Under the pieces are notes generated by a model, which had not been told where the DNA came from, made no database searches, and saw only the letters and a program-made list of their open reading frames with translations. The position numbers and the translations under genes were made by a program. A DNA stretch of 64,000 nt from Ehretia macrophylla (taxonomy: Eukaryota; Streptophyta; Magnoliopsida; Boraginales; Ehretiaceae): NCBI GenBank assembly GCA_037974665.1, contig CM075775.1:32059732-32123731 (forward strand), read 5' to 3'. Shown one piece after another: positions 1 through 11,387 of this stretch. Position 1 is the stretch's first letter, and each line of letters starts with the position of its first letter.

Positions 1-1
1 G

Positions 2-297
2 AATAAGCTAGAAGAATTCTGTAATAGAGCAGATGATAATGCAAGAGGTTACAAGGAGATGACAAAAGAATGGCATGACAAACCCATTTCGGGAAAATAT
101 TTCTCTCCTGGGCAGCAGTTACTTCTTTATAACCCACGAATTCTAGGAAAACACAAGACAAGGTGTTTCCTTATAGTGCTGTAGAAGTCACCCATCCAGA
201 GAAGGGGATATTCAAGGTTAATGGACAACGATTGAAGATTTATTGGGATGATGGGTTTGATAAGCACAAGACCGTTGTCCACCTCAACTCGTCATGA
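2..297 (+). pseudogene. Ty3/gypsy pol C-terminal remnant (integrase tail)
   Basis: Two overlapping frames encode the end of a Ty3/gypsy polyprotein. The first (from base 2) reads NKLEEFCNRADDNA then KEWHDKPIS and PGQQLLLYN, the usual segment after the integrase core. The second, from about base 163, reads VFPYSAVEVTHPEKG, then FKVNGQRLKIYW, and stops at 295-297. Athila/Tat-type elements normally carry both parts in one frame, so a frameshift lies between bases 130 and 165. The segment is cut by the window edge, so upstream pol may lie outside. The 3' region and LTR that follow fit the same element. Family call is from recalled motifs. Confidence 0.8.
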
Positions 298-626
298 AAA
301 GAAAAAATTGTTCTGTCGGACTGTCAATGTTAAAACAAGCGTTTTTCGGGAGGTAACCCAAGTTTTCTTAATTTTTCTTCTTTTAATATTATTGTGTTTA
401 TGTTAGTTAATTTTCAAGCTATGTTTGTCATATCTAACTTTTAATTTTTGTAGTCACTTTAGGTTCAAGAACAGGTTTAGGGGAAGACAAGCATAAGAGA
501 AGCTCCACCAAATCAATTCAGAGAGAAAATATGAAAACGATGGTGTTTGGGTTGCATAAGATGCGCGCATGGGAGAGAAAAAGAAAAGAAATAAGAGATG
601 AGAAGTAGCATTGTTGAGCTATGATA

Positions 627-770
627 GAGCGCAGCTGCGCTCAGGTTGTTTCAAAAGTTACGTTCAAAGAGGAGTTGTGGAAGGGAATGAGCGCAAGCGT
701 AGTGCAGCTGCACTTATGTCCTTCAGTTTAACGTTAGAAAAAAAGCGCAGGCGTAGCTCAGTTGCGCTTA
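627..770. repeat. GC-rich palindrome family inside the retroelement
   Basis: A perfect 16-bp palindrome GAGCGCAGCTGCGCTC lies at 627-642. A relative, GTGCAGCTGCAC, is at 702-713, and a decayed version (GTAGCTCAGTTGCGC) is at 753-767. A fourth copy, GCGCAGCTGCGC, lies in the LTR at 3599-3610. They stand out against AT-rich surroundings. Confidence 0.7.
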
Positions 771-847
771 CGTAATTTCTTTTGACGTTTAAAAAATAAA
801 AAATTAACCCTTATCCTTTCAGCCGCTTCCATTACCACCCAAATACC

Positions 848-1150
848 TCTCTCTTTCTCTATCTCTAAACCCTAAGCCCCTATAAACACAAAGCTCAAAC
901 CCAAATCCTACAAACACACTAAATCTCTGCCTCTTCAGATCTAACATCTATCTCACTCAAGCTCTCAAGTTCTACACATTTCTCTCTCTCTTGCGTCACT
1001 CTCTCAGATCTAACAAACCACCCATATCTGGCCAAAAAAAAAACCCAACCCACCTACTTTGACCCATACCGACAACGGAGCCATTCGAGCTCGACGCCGG
1101 CAGTGGTATTCGGCGGCGTCGGCGGCGACTCTGGGCTTGAAGGCTGTATT
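848..1150 (+). promoter_or_regulatory. Promoter-leader-like block in the retroelement 3' region
   Basis: A CT-rich tract is followed by AAACCCTAA (867-875, telo-box type), TATAAACA (881-888), a C/A/T-rich leader of about 200 bp, then a locally GC-rich stretch (1075-1135) full of GGCGGCG. The order resembles a plant promoter plus 5' leader and first exon. It could be an internal promoter of the element or captured host sequence. No ORF supports a gene here. Confidence 0.25.
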
Positions 1151-3354
1151 TTGCAGGCGGGTGAGGACTTGTGTATTGTAGTAAGTGCTATTCTTTTAAG
1201 TTGCTGTGTTGTGGGTTAAATCTGAAAAAAAAAAAAAATTTGAAGCAAACTACCTACATAAATTGTTTGGTTAAAGTTGCTGTGTTGTGGGTTAAACAAA
1301 TTGTTGCAGCGAGAAAACAAGGCAGTAAGTTGTATTGGGGTGTTTTGTTTGTGTTGTGCGTATGGGTGATATACATATTTTTGGGTGGCGTATGTATGGG
1401 TATTGATTGACCACCTGTTGGATCCAAGTTGGTGTTGTGTTAAAAGATGAATTTTTTTTTGCACACCCACGTCGTAGTTGGGTGATTTGTGCCTGCGTTG
1501 TGAAACTTGCATGTGAGGATTATAAAAAAAAAAAATTGAGTACTTGCAAGGTGTTTGCTTAAATGTTTCAATGAAAACACCCATAAGACTAATATGTTTT
1601 CCGTGATCTGTAACGGGTTTGTCGGTGGTTATGTGTTTACTTCGTGTTTGCTTTTGAGTTATACCAGTAGCTTTGCATTGTGGTAGTGAAGGTGTGGTGC
1701 TAGTTGATTGCGTGAGGTTGTACTCCTCGGTAGAGTGAAAAATGATTGTAGTTAAAGTTGTGTTTGTTGGGTGGTGGCAACTGGAAGAAGTAGTTTAGCA
1801 TATTAACATACCAATGGCATCTACTGGAACAAGCTGCTTCGCATAATCGGAGCTGATATATTTAAGGAGCCTTCGGACAATGAACGACATGGATATTTAA
1901 GGAAGTCTTCTGTTTTTTTTTCTTTAATTTTTGCCATTGAGGACAATGTCTTGTTTAAAGTTTGGGGGTAGTTGTTTGATGTCTATCTGTCTAACTTGTT
2001 CTGCTTAGAGTATGTGTACTTTTTTTTATGTGTTTTGCTATTCCAAAAATATATATATATATTTTGAAAGTGATGTTGAAAGGATGAGAAATTAGGCCAA
2101 TGATGAGTAGACTTGAATGACATTTTAATAATGAGGATTTTGACTGAATTTTTTTTTTTTGCTAAAAAATCCCTACTTATCGAGCACTTAGCCTCGCCTA
2201 GTCACATTGTTTGCTTAGAGAAGGTTTATGTGAGTCTAAGTGACCCAAAAAAAAGAAAAAAAAAAGAAAAAGATAAGGATTTTAGAACTTGTTTGATTGT
2301 CACTCGAGATGAAATCCTAGGTTGCATAGCATTAGAGAAATGATTTAGGCCATCTTTGGATCGTTTGAACCTTTCAAGCCAACCCGTTTAATAATTGATT
2401 ATCCTTAGTCCACCCATTTGAGCCCAATTAAGCCTTTATTTCTTTGTGTAGCCAATAACATCTTCCTTAACCTTTCACATTTAATTTTCCCAAATAGTGA
2501 CCTTCTTACTTGTAGCATGTGATTGTTTTAAGATGATTATGTGGAGCTATGCTGGGAATGAATGATGGGAAGTGTTATGCTTGGGTGAATTTATTTGTCA
2601 AATTGAAAAAAAAAAAACAAACAACAAAAAAAAGAAAAAAAACCAGAAAATATTTTTTTTTTGGAAAAGCGAATGAAAAGAAAAGAAAAGAATCACACTC
2701 CTTGTAATTAATCTCAAAATGCAAGTTTGGGGGAGTGTGGATTCTCTGTGTGTTTGTAAATGTTTTGGATGAATGCTGAGGAAGTGAAAAGAAAGAAGAA
2801 AGAAAAGTGATATGTTGAGAAAGTTTTTGGGTGTGAAAAATAGAGTTGGCATATGCTCCATTGAACATCCTAGGATGATTGTGTGCTATGGGTAGTTTAG
2901 CCATGCACTTATATCCATTATCCTACCTTGACCCTAGCCATACATTACAACCAAATGTAAAGTCCTAATGATCTTTGTGCTATGATTTACCTACATTAGT
3001 GGAGAGTGGCATGAAAAGTGAGCCTATGAAGTCCAAAATGAGTCAGATAAAAGATCAACATTAATAATTCGCTTAGCCTGCATAAACTCATCCGGGTACA
3101 ATTGATTAGGATGGAGGCTATACACACACACACTTGTGGGATTTACAGTAGGATGAAATCTATTTTGAAGTTGATATTCTTCGTGCGCATGATTGTGGAA
3201 AGATCCTTTGCGGTTGAGTTTTGAAAATTACTATTGAGGTTGTGAACAATTGACAGTCCTGCAGCTTAACTTTTATGAGTTATTTTGTTGAATCTTTGGT
3301 TGTTAGTTTGTGTTTGTTTTAGTTGTTTCTTTTGCTTGAGGACAAGCAAATGTT

Positions 3355-3370
3355 AAGTTTGAGGGGTATT
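3355..3370 (+). other. Polypurine tract before the LTR
   Basis: The tract AAGTTTGAGGGGTATT directly precedes TGTTGGGTGT, the likely LTR start. Plus-strand primers of Ty3 elements sit in this position. The exact edge is inferred. Confidence 0.5.
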
Positions 3371-4589
3371 TGTTGGGTGTTTAGTTTTTAAATTATTTCG
3401 ACACCTTTTTACTTAATTTGTGTTAGTTCTCGCATAATCTATGAACAATTTTAGTGGTTTTGCATTTGTTCTATGGTCCAGGTATAAGTTATGAGAAAAG
3501 CGGGGTTTTGGAGCTAAAATGGTAGAAGGATTGCCAAGGACGAAGGTGCATTGAACTTGAGAAGTAGTTGGTGAGAAATTAATAGTAGCGCAGTCATAGC
3601 GCAGCTGCGCGACATCACTGGAAATTAAGAGGTTATTTTTGTAAATCGCGCAAAAGGTAGGAAACCCTAGGGAAATAAAAGGTGATAAACGTGAGAAGTA
3701 AAGGAGGATTTTTGGCGGCTGGTTTTTGATAGGAAAAGAACGTACCAGAGGAGAGAAAGCAGAGGATTCGCGAAGTTGAAAACGGAAAACAATCCGGATA
3801 CGGACTTCTACCACGATTCTTCTCCAAATTCTCTCTATCTCTCTTACAATGGATTGTATTAAGTTTTGGATTTTATTTATTTCCACGATTATGTTCTAAG
3901 CCATTTTTCTAGGGTTACGATGTAGCCAGATTATGAATACTTAATGTTTTTATTTTTGAATGACTGATGAACTATTCCATATATGCGTTAAGTATTTCAT
4001 GCTAAGTTTAATGCTTGTGATTGCCTGATCAACAATTGCATGATTCATGGTTTGGTTTGAGATTGAGAAGTGATAACTAAATTAGACCACGTGTGAAATA
4101 CCATTAAATTGTCATAAGCTAGAGATAGTTATGAGATCTAGTGAAGCACTTGAATTTCTAGGGCTTAATGTGTTTCATAAGTTCACAGTTATCACAGAGA
4201 TGTAGTTAGCTTACTTATTGGGATAGGTTATTGATGCTTGAGAAAGATTAATATCTACCTTAGCGAAATTATTAGCAACGTAGGGAATAAGCATCAATTG
4301 ATTTCAATCATTAGTTTCAAGTAGGATTAATCTTGGTGAAATCGGAACCCTTAGAGTTTTTAATCATTGAATTACTATCTTTTAGTAATTTTGTAATTGC
4401 ATTAATTGCTAGTTTGATAAATTTCGTCAATTCTTTAGATATTATTTGCAAACTTTCAATTTTTGATTGTCCGAATAAAATTAGAACTAGATTAATTTAG
4501 GTAGTTAATAATCTCAATCCTCATGGGAACGATCTTTACTTACTACTTTATTACTTGTTGTGATACGTGCACTTGCATTAGATTTTACA
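3371..4589 (+). mobile_element. Athila-like LTR (about 1.2 kb, single copy in window)
   Basis: The LTR begins TGTTGGGTG after the purine tract and ends ...TTTTACA 11 bp before a tRNA-Asp-type primer site. It contains the GCGCAGCTGCGC palindrome at 3599-3610 and the CCTCATGGGAACGATC and TACGTGCACTTGCA motifs (about 4520-4577) typical of the downstream end of such LTRs. No second copy is present, so the ends come from context (TG...CA, PPT, PBS) and not from pairwise alignment. Confidence 0.6.
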
Positions 4590-4600
4590 TAATAAGTTTT

Positions 4601-4618
4601 TGGTGCCGTTGCTAGGGA
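4601..4618 (+). other. Primer binding site, tRNA-Asp type (mutated)
   Basis: TGGTGCCGTTGCTAGGGA matches the complement of the plant tRNA-Asp 3' end (TGGCGCCGTTGCCGGGGA) at 15 of 18 positions. tRNA-Asp priming is usual for Athila-type Ty3 elements. The mismatches fit decay. Confidence 0.75.
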
Positions 4619-4740
4619 CTATGTCAATTATTAATATCGATACCAAATAGCTTTAATTTTACTTTGGATTTTATTTTATTTTGTTAGTCGTTTCCTTATT
4701 TTGTGCTATTTGCATTTCAGGAACATATTTTTCTAGGTGT

Positions 4741-5797
4741 ATGAGAAAGTTGGGAGGTTGCAATTTGTTGTCTTTCGATCCTGAGATAGAACGTACCAGT
4801 CGAAAGAATAGAAATGATAAAAGAGCTACTACCCATCAATTTCAAAGGAACATGACTGAAATCGTGGTAGGACATGAAGGAAATGATCAAGAAAATCCGC
4901 CTAGAACACTGCAAGATTATGCGCTACCACCTACTGGCATTTAGCCTGTGATTAGAAGGCCAACAATTCAAACAAATAATTTCGAGTTGAAGTCAGTAAC
5001 ACTACAGTTGTTTCAGAATATCCCATTTCATGGACTGCCTTCTGAAGATCATAATCAGCACATCATGAATTTTCTAGAAGTATGTGGTACTGTTAAGTAC
5101 AATTGAGTTACTGATGAAGCTTTGTGCCTTCACTTATTTCCTTTCTCCTTAAGGGATCAAGCTAAGGAGTGGTTGAATTCGCTACCTTTGGATTCAATCA
5201 CCACATGGGATGACTTGGTGCACAATTTTTTTGCAAGATTCTTTCCACCTGGCAAGACAGCGAAGTTGCGCATTGACATTAATAACTTCACTCAGTATGA
5301 AGGAGAAACTCTGTGTGAAGCATGGGAAGATACAAGGCGCTGTTGAGGAAGTGTTCTAATCATGGAGTACCTAAGTGGATGTAGGTTCACAATTTTTACA
5401 ATGGGCTGATAAGCACAACAAGAACTTTGATTGATGCATCAGCAGGAGGAGCCTTAATGAACAAGGCAGCGGATGAAGCTTATGAGTTGCTCAAAGATAT
5501 TGTCTTGAATAACCTGCAGTGGTCGAGTGAGAGAGTCACGCGAAAGAAGACAGTTGGGGTCCATAAGATTGATGCCATAACTGCTTTGACAGCTAAAATC
5601 GATAGTCTCGCTAAACAGCTACAGAACAATCAAATGACAGCTAATGCGATTCAGGCGGCAGTAATATGTGAATTTTGTTGTGGCACACATTATAGTTCAT
5701 AATGCCAGATTGGCAATCTATTTGCACAAGGTACAGCAGAACAAGCACAATATATGGTGAACTTTAATGGGCAGCAATACAATCAGTATTCCAATAT
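4741..5797 (+). pseudogene. Athila-like gag, broken and truncated
   Basis: Starts MRKLGGCNLLSFDPEIERT. One frame continues past stops at 4942 and 5104 into the retrotransposon gag core (RDQAKEWLNSLPLDSITTW, then FFARFFPPGKTAKLR, about 5152-5270). After a stop at 5344 a frameshift leads to DASAGGALMNKAADEAYELL (5430-5490) and a zinc-knuckle-like CEFCCGTHYSS (about 5670-5700). A further frameshift gives AQYMVNFNGQQYNQYSN, where homology ends at an AT tract (about 5798). Protease and pol are absent on this side. Clearly non-functional. Confidence 0.8.
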
Positions 5798-5960
5798 ATA
5801 TATATTGTACACTTTCGTACACTATGGTATATTTTGGCACAATTTGATACTCTTTGGTGCACATTTGTATTACGTTACTCTACATACATTGTGCTCACGC
5901 TCACACTTCTACACCAATAACCAAATCGAGATTTTGCACTGAAAAAATGAAACTAACATA

Positions 5961-6718
5961 TTGTTTGGAACAAATAAATTCCATAAAATTTTGTGGAATT
6001 CATTTGCAAATCCAACTTTTTGTGTTTGGAAGCACCTCTTTAAAAAATTAGAAATTTAAGATTTGCAAATCGTGGATTTACTCAAGCTTTACTCAAATCC
6101 TTACTCAAGAGGTGAAATTTGCAATTCTAAGCCACAAATTAGTTAGTCATCTTTTAAAGACTAAACTTTCTTCTAAATTTTATTTCATTTTTATTGCTTT
6201 TAGTCTTTTGTTCTCATTTTATATGTAAGTATTTTTTCTTATTTTTTTTGCAAGCTTCTTCACAATAAATTTATTTTCTATATTTCTTAATCCATACTTT
6301 TTTTTTGTATTCAAACTAAAAACCCAAATTATAAATTATTTATTCATCTATCCTTAATTTCAGATAATCTTAACATACATAATTAGTCATCTAAAATTAC
6401 AAATTATTTATTCGTATTATTTATTCATCTATCTATTCGTATTATTCATTTATCAATATTGATTAATTAAATTTAATTTTAAAACTGATTAGTGATATTG
6501 ATGGAATATATTTTTCTATCAAAATTTCAAAATTAAAGCTTCAAAATATAGGGACATAAAAGAAATACCTACAATAAAAATATTTTTGTAAATCTTAGAA
6601 TTGACTTCATACTGTTTTCCAGTTCCAAATAAGGGAATTCATTTTTAAATCCAAATCTTAACGGAATTCATTTATAAATCAAATGAATTTCACACCACAA
6701 AGGTTTCCAAACACTCTG
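5961..6718. mobile_element. MITE, hAT-like (about 760 bp)
   Basis: The left end has TGTTTGGAA (5962-5970) and the right end its exact complement TTCCAAACA (6705-6713). Both ends also carry GGAATTCATTT-type subterminal motifs. The element is flanked by TAACATA at 5954-5960 and 6719-6725, a 7-bp direct repeat consistent with a target duplication. No ORF. A fragment of the same family lies near 21030-21150. hAT assignment rests only on TSD size and the TGTTTGGAA end. Confidence 0.5.
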
Positions 6719-6819
6719 TAACATACACACACACTCATCTTCTTTCTCTTCTTATTGCTACTATGCCAAAATGCAAGAGCTGACGACGATGATAGTCATA
6801 CTAAGAATAACAGATATAT

Positions 6820-6990
6820 ACACGAAGCCCAAAAAAAATAAAAAATTTATGCTGTGTTTTGGAAAAAAAATGTAAAATATCTATCTATTTTTAGTTAAAA
6901 AATTTAGTTCGCCCCCACTGAAAAGAAAAAATATTTGTATAGTTAAAAAATTATTTCTTATAGCCTTTACTAAAAAAAAAAATTCTGAAT
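6820..6990. repeat. Dispersed short repeat (SINE-like tail family)
   Basis: The motif ATCTATCTATTTTTAGTTAA, then GCCCCCACTGAAAAGAAAAA and ATATTTGTATAGT, recurs at 55680-55810 with the same order and, more weakly, at 22540-22690. The copy near 55820 continues into CTTGAATCCGCCATTGG, a common plant SINE-like ending. Confidence 0.45.
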
Positions 6991-7435
6991 ACGAGTTAGT
7001 GTATATGACTAATATCAAGACTAGCGTATATTAAAAATGATGGAGAGAGTTTCTTTCTCTTAAGAAAATATTCTTAGATCCCATAAAAAAAGATCATGAT
7101 CGATAACTTGGCAAGGAGATATTAGTATTACTTATTTTCCGTATTAGCGTATGACTAATATATATGATTTGATCCAAGAAAAGAAACTAGTATATTAAAA
7201 ATGATGGAGAGCCTTTCATACTCTCTTAAGAAAATATTCTTAGATCCCATAAAAAAAGATCATGATCGATAACTTGGCACGAAGATATTAGTATTACTTA
7301 TTTTCCGCGTTAGTGTATGAATGACTAATATATATCATTCGACCCAAGAAAAGGCTAGTGTATATTAAAAATGATGGAGAGACTTTCTTTCTCTTAAGAA
7401 AATATTCGTAGATTCCATAAAGAAAGATTCTGATT
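6990..7435. repeat. 167-bp tandem repeat, about 2.7 copies
   Basis: ATGATGGAGAG recurs at 7037, 7201 and 7371 (spacing 164 and 170). Each unit has GTATATTAAAA before it and CTTAAGAAAATATTC, GATCCCATAAA, GATCATGATCGATAACTTGG and ATTAGTATTACTTATTTTCC after it. The third copy is interrupted by the insertion at 7435. No coding potential. Confidence 0.8.
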
Positions 7436-7472
7436 TTTTTTTTTTTTTTTGGTCATGAAGAAAGATTCTGAT
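7420..7472 (-). mobile_element. Tiny 5'-truncated retroposon with 15-bp target duplication
   Basis: AAGAAAGATTCTGAT occurs at 7420-7434 and exactly again at 7458-7472. Between lie 16 Ts and GGTCATG. Read on the minus strand this is CATGACC followed by poly(A), the form left by LINE-driven retroposition of an almost completely truncated SINE or LINE. Confidence 0.6.
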
Positions 7473-8475
7473 CGATGACACGAAAATAGTGGTATTATTT
7501 ATTAATAATGCAATTTGCCCGTAAAACTTTCCAAAACAAACAAAATTTCAGTAAATGGACCTAAGATCTGGGTCCAGAAAGAGAAGATTTAAAATACAAA
7601 GGCCTAGCCCAAATCGAAGCCCATCATCAAACAAAGAATAAGACTAGAACTGAAGCCCAGAAACAGCAGAAGGGCCACTTCCAAAACTGGAAACTATCGG
7701 TGTCAAAACCAAACTCTTATTAAGATGGTTATTCTAAATCTTGCACCAAAGAGTTGAATAAAATGATAATGTAATAATCTGTTATAATAAGATATTTTTA
7801 ATTCAAATAAAAGTTTAAGTCTTTATTATAACAAAAACATAAATTAAAAAAAGGGAGTTGACGATGCCTCACATCTCATTGTTAGATTACAATTTATTCC
7901 CACTCAAAAGGCATAAAGAATTAGCAAGAGAAAGAAAACTCAAAGTAATGGGGGGGAAGAAGATCACTGAAAATGACGAAAAATATTTTTGATTCACAAA
8001 AGATAAGGTACGGAAAATCTTTCTATATTATGACCATATTTAGCAAAGTCCTAAGATTGAGAATAAAATCTTCTTTAAAAGTAGTGGTGCTTATCACTAA
8101 CTATTTATTAGTCTGAGGCATTTGGCAGGTGGTGTTGCCATCATAATAAATAAATGGCACAAAGTCGTTTAAGTATAATAAAATGAATTTGACCCATTAA
8201 TATACTCAATTTTGACATATATATATATATTGGTTTGAAGGAAGAACTAGCTGATGTAAAATTGCATCAATAAGTGGTTTGATAGCCGCCTTATTCGGCT
8301 GTCCGTTAACCATTCGAGATGAGGATGTGACAATAGGAGCTTGACTAATGTAACACTCTTTCGAAGAGTGTTTCAGACCATGGTTAGTGAGTTAATTTAT
8401 ATATTTATTTGTTTCGTGTTATATATGTTGGATTCGAAAATTCAAAATTTGTTACAACATGGTCTGACAATCATT
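7473..8475. other. Intergenic, no gene seen
   Basis: No ORF or exon pattern. Three AGCCCA motifs (7606, 7618, 7654; site II type in reverse) cluster within 55 bp. A hairpin with 9-bp arms (AACACTCTT/AAGAGTGTT, 8352-8372, loop TCG) is present. Confidence 0.5.
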
Positions 8476-8877
8476 AAGGCTCCGTTTGTTTAATTTTTCA
8501 GTATTTGGTAGTATCAAAAAATTGATTAATTGAAAAATATTTTTTAATAAAAAATGGTGACTACTTTTGTTCAATTTTAAAATTAGTCAATTAAAAAATA
8601 TTTTACAGTCAAATTTTACGACTAGTACAAAGTTTGAAAAAATATATTCATATCTTTTAGAAGAAGAAAACAATTTTCGTAACTCACCCATCCCTAGCCC
8701 CTACCCTCTACCATCACAGTTAACATATATATTATGTATGTATATATATATATATATATATTTTATAAAATCTAATATCGAAAAATATTTTTTATTATAC
8801 AATCAAATTCTAAAAAATATTTTTTAGTATTTTATTTTTCCTCAACAAATTATTTTACGAGAAACAAACGGAATCTA
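8476..8877. mobile_element. MITE (about 400 bp)
   Basis: Perfect 11-bp terminal inverted repeats TCCGTTTGTTT (8481-8491) and AAACAAACGGA (8862-8872). The interior is AT-rich, symmetrical in parts (AAAAATATTTTTTA at both sides) and holds a short (AT)n. No transposase. Superfamily not determined. Confidence 0.6.
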
Positions 8878-10876
8878 ACCCATGTCCGTAGGGGGCTGTT
8901 TGAAACATTGCCCTCCTTGTCAACTTCACAACTATCTATGAATGCGTCTCCAATTTTACATTGTTTAGTCCAAAAATCAAAAGGCTTAGCTAAACTACCT
9001 CCATTACATAGGTAGATTGGCTTGCCGGTGACGTTGGTCTACCATGAGGTCCAAGGTTCAAGCAAGTTCTGGAGGTAGACTAGTTCAAAATACATGCAAA
9101 ATAATTTGAGACAACAATTAACCAACAAATGTAATTAAAACAAAAGCTTATATTTTATTTAATTAGACTGGTGGTGTAACTGAAATTAAACTTCGTTCAA
9201 GAATTGCAATTGGGATTTACAGGTCTTGCAGTGCTTTGCGCATAATCAAATTATTTGGTAAATTATTTTTTTTCAAAAGAAAAGTTTTTTTTTTCTTTTT
9301 TCTTTTGGTTTTGTAGTGCAATATATATATATATGCCAAATTCTATCCAAAATTAATGTTTTTGATATGAGAAGATCATACTCATGTTAAATTTTAAATG
9401 AAAGTTATGCCAAAGTAGTTAAAATTTGGACGAATTTTTGGTGGGTGACCAGCGGTTTCACACAATTATAGTCTAACGATAATAAATTATTTTGAAAGAT
9501 CGGGAATTAATTTATCATTCATTTTATAATTGAGGAACCATTTAGAAAATTTACCTATTTTTGTTTTTTGTTTTTTTATTCAAAATAGACCTAAGTCATA
9601 CACAACACATATTAAATATTATTAATAAAAATTAATCTTGTAATTTTTTATAATTATAACGAGAAACATACCTATAAACCAAATGGCAAGTGGTCATTCT
9701 TGTCTTTGCCTCTTGTAGACGTACCACTATTACAAAAGATGTGGGCTGTCTCCAACTTCTGCTTGAATTGGTTTTTAATTATTAGATAAGACTTAAAAGT
9801 CAAAACGTGTTTAAATGCGTTTACTTTAAGATAATTGGCCCCCTACCCGTCCCAGCCCTAAGGAGATATTGAAAATTGTCCAAAAGTTAATGATTTTGAA
9901 TATCATGGTGGTCTATTTTATACTATTTTTCCTTTATTTATTCGGCCGCTTATTTATTTGTAGATGAATGGCCACATAGATACTAGCTAAGACCTCACAA
10001 TGTTAACAATTATTTTGCTTCTTTACATTTTTTTGGTACAAAGATCGAGAATAAAGATAGAGTCTCATTCTACGTATTAATACCGTTCTACATATTAATA
10101 TTGACAAAAATAAAATTTATAGTAAGAAAAAAATTTGTCGATTTTAAAAATCGTGAGGGTTAAAGTCCTTCTATCCCCAAAAAGCCTATTTGATTTCCAA
10201 CCATTTATCCTATCCCTCTTGTAATTTTAATTTAAAATTTTTAATTATGATAGATGCAATTTGATCATTTTATTTAATTTTTGAATGTATTTTTTTCATT
10301 GACTGCTAACTAGTTTCATATACAATCAACATAACTTGCCACTTGTCAGCAAATGAAGTTTCTAGAGATGAATTAAAATACTTGACTAATGATGATGACC
10401 TTGTATTAATATTACAGCAAGATTCATGCACACAAGTTTGGAACACTTATAATATTTTGCTAGTAGTTGTTGTTCTAAATTTTCCATGACATATGAACTT
10501 ATCATAGATCATGATATCACGCATTGTTTTTTTTTTTTCTTTTTCTTTGCCAGACATGATATCATGCATTCAAAATCAATAAATGCTATGCATGCAAAAC
10601 ATTATTAATTTAATGATAAAAGATGTCAATTCTTCCTTCTCTTAAATATTCAATTCATTATGTAAATCATTTAGTTAGTACTGGTTTTTAATTACTTGGA
10701 TGAAAACGAAAAGATAACATTAATGATATATGTCACTCGCAAATTGGATCACATTAATATAGAAATGGCAGCAAGTCCATTATGTGCAAATACTGGGATA
10801 ATCGTAACTTTAATCGTTCAGCATAATCTATACCTAAAACCATATGTAATCGAAACTCGATAGGTTTGAAAATTAC
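8878..10876. other. Intergenic, no gene seen
   Basis: AT-rich. Around 9010-9075 a tRNA-B-box-like phrase (GAGGTCCAAGGTTCAAGCAA) suggests a SINE relic, but ends are not defined. An (AT)n run is at 9322-9334. No supported ORF. Confidence 0.45.
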
Positions 10877-10878
10877 TA

Positions 10879-11385
10879 CAGTATAACCTCTTTAAATTAT
10901 AATAGCTTTGGGGCCACTAAATTCTATTAATTTAACGAGATATCAATTTATTGATAAATTAATAATTATTAATTTATCAAGATATTTTTAGTTTTTTTGG
11001 CTTAATAGTAAATATATTATATTTATGGTATCTTTTTTAAAAAGTGACTCATATTTTTTCAGACCAATTTAAAAAGACAAGTAGAAAAGTCTAATAAGAA
11101 TAGAAGATAAGAATCTAATTTAGTACGATTAGAACAAGGTTCTCTATTCTCATATCAGAATTAGGATTAGAACAAAAATTTCTAATATCAGAGTCAATTT
11201 ATTGTGTAATTTTTAGCTAATTATTAATTTATGAAATATTGAGGTCGATAAAATACAAAAAGAAATATTTTAAATGTATTATCTTATAATTTCATCTAAA
11301 TTATTAATTTTTTTCACTGGTCCCAACTTGGGACCAAATATTTTTATTATTTAAAAGAAATTATTAATTTAAAGAGGTTCTACTG
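10879..11385. mobile_element. Emigrant-like MITE copy 1 (507 bp)
   Basis: Ends CAGTATAACCTCTTTAAATT and, in reverse complement, CAGTAGAACCTCTTTAAATT, flanked by TA on both sides (10877-10878, 11386-11387). TIR and TA target agree with Emigrant MITEs of Arabidopsis (pogo-like Tc1/mariner) as I recall them. The interior AAATTCTATTAATTTA, GATAAATTAATAATTATTAA and an ACTGGTCCCAA motif near the 3' end are shared with the copies at 15455 and 54920. No ORF. Confidence 0.8.
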
Positions 11386-11387
11386 TA

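Larger units (their letters stand above)
298..3354 (+). other. Non-coding 3' region of the Athila-like element
   Basis: About 3 kb lies between the pol stop and the LTR. Athila-type elements have a long region here, sometimes with an env-like ORF; I see no convincing ORF, only short A- or T-rich frames. It holds GCGCAGCTGCGC-type palindromes (627-770), a CT-rich block with a telo-box and TATA-like box (848-1150), a 23-bp direct repeat around 1198 and 1273, and several purine tracts resembling PPTs (near 1962 and 2725). Confidence 0.55.

Noticed and set aside
1171-2904. Short ORFs near the window start as an env-like gene
   Set aside because: Each is under 125 codons, A- or T-run driven, with no membrane or env-type pattern.
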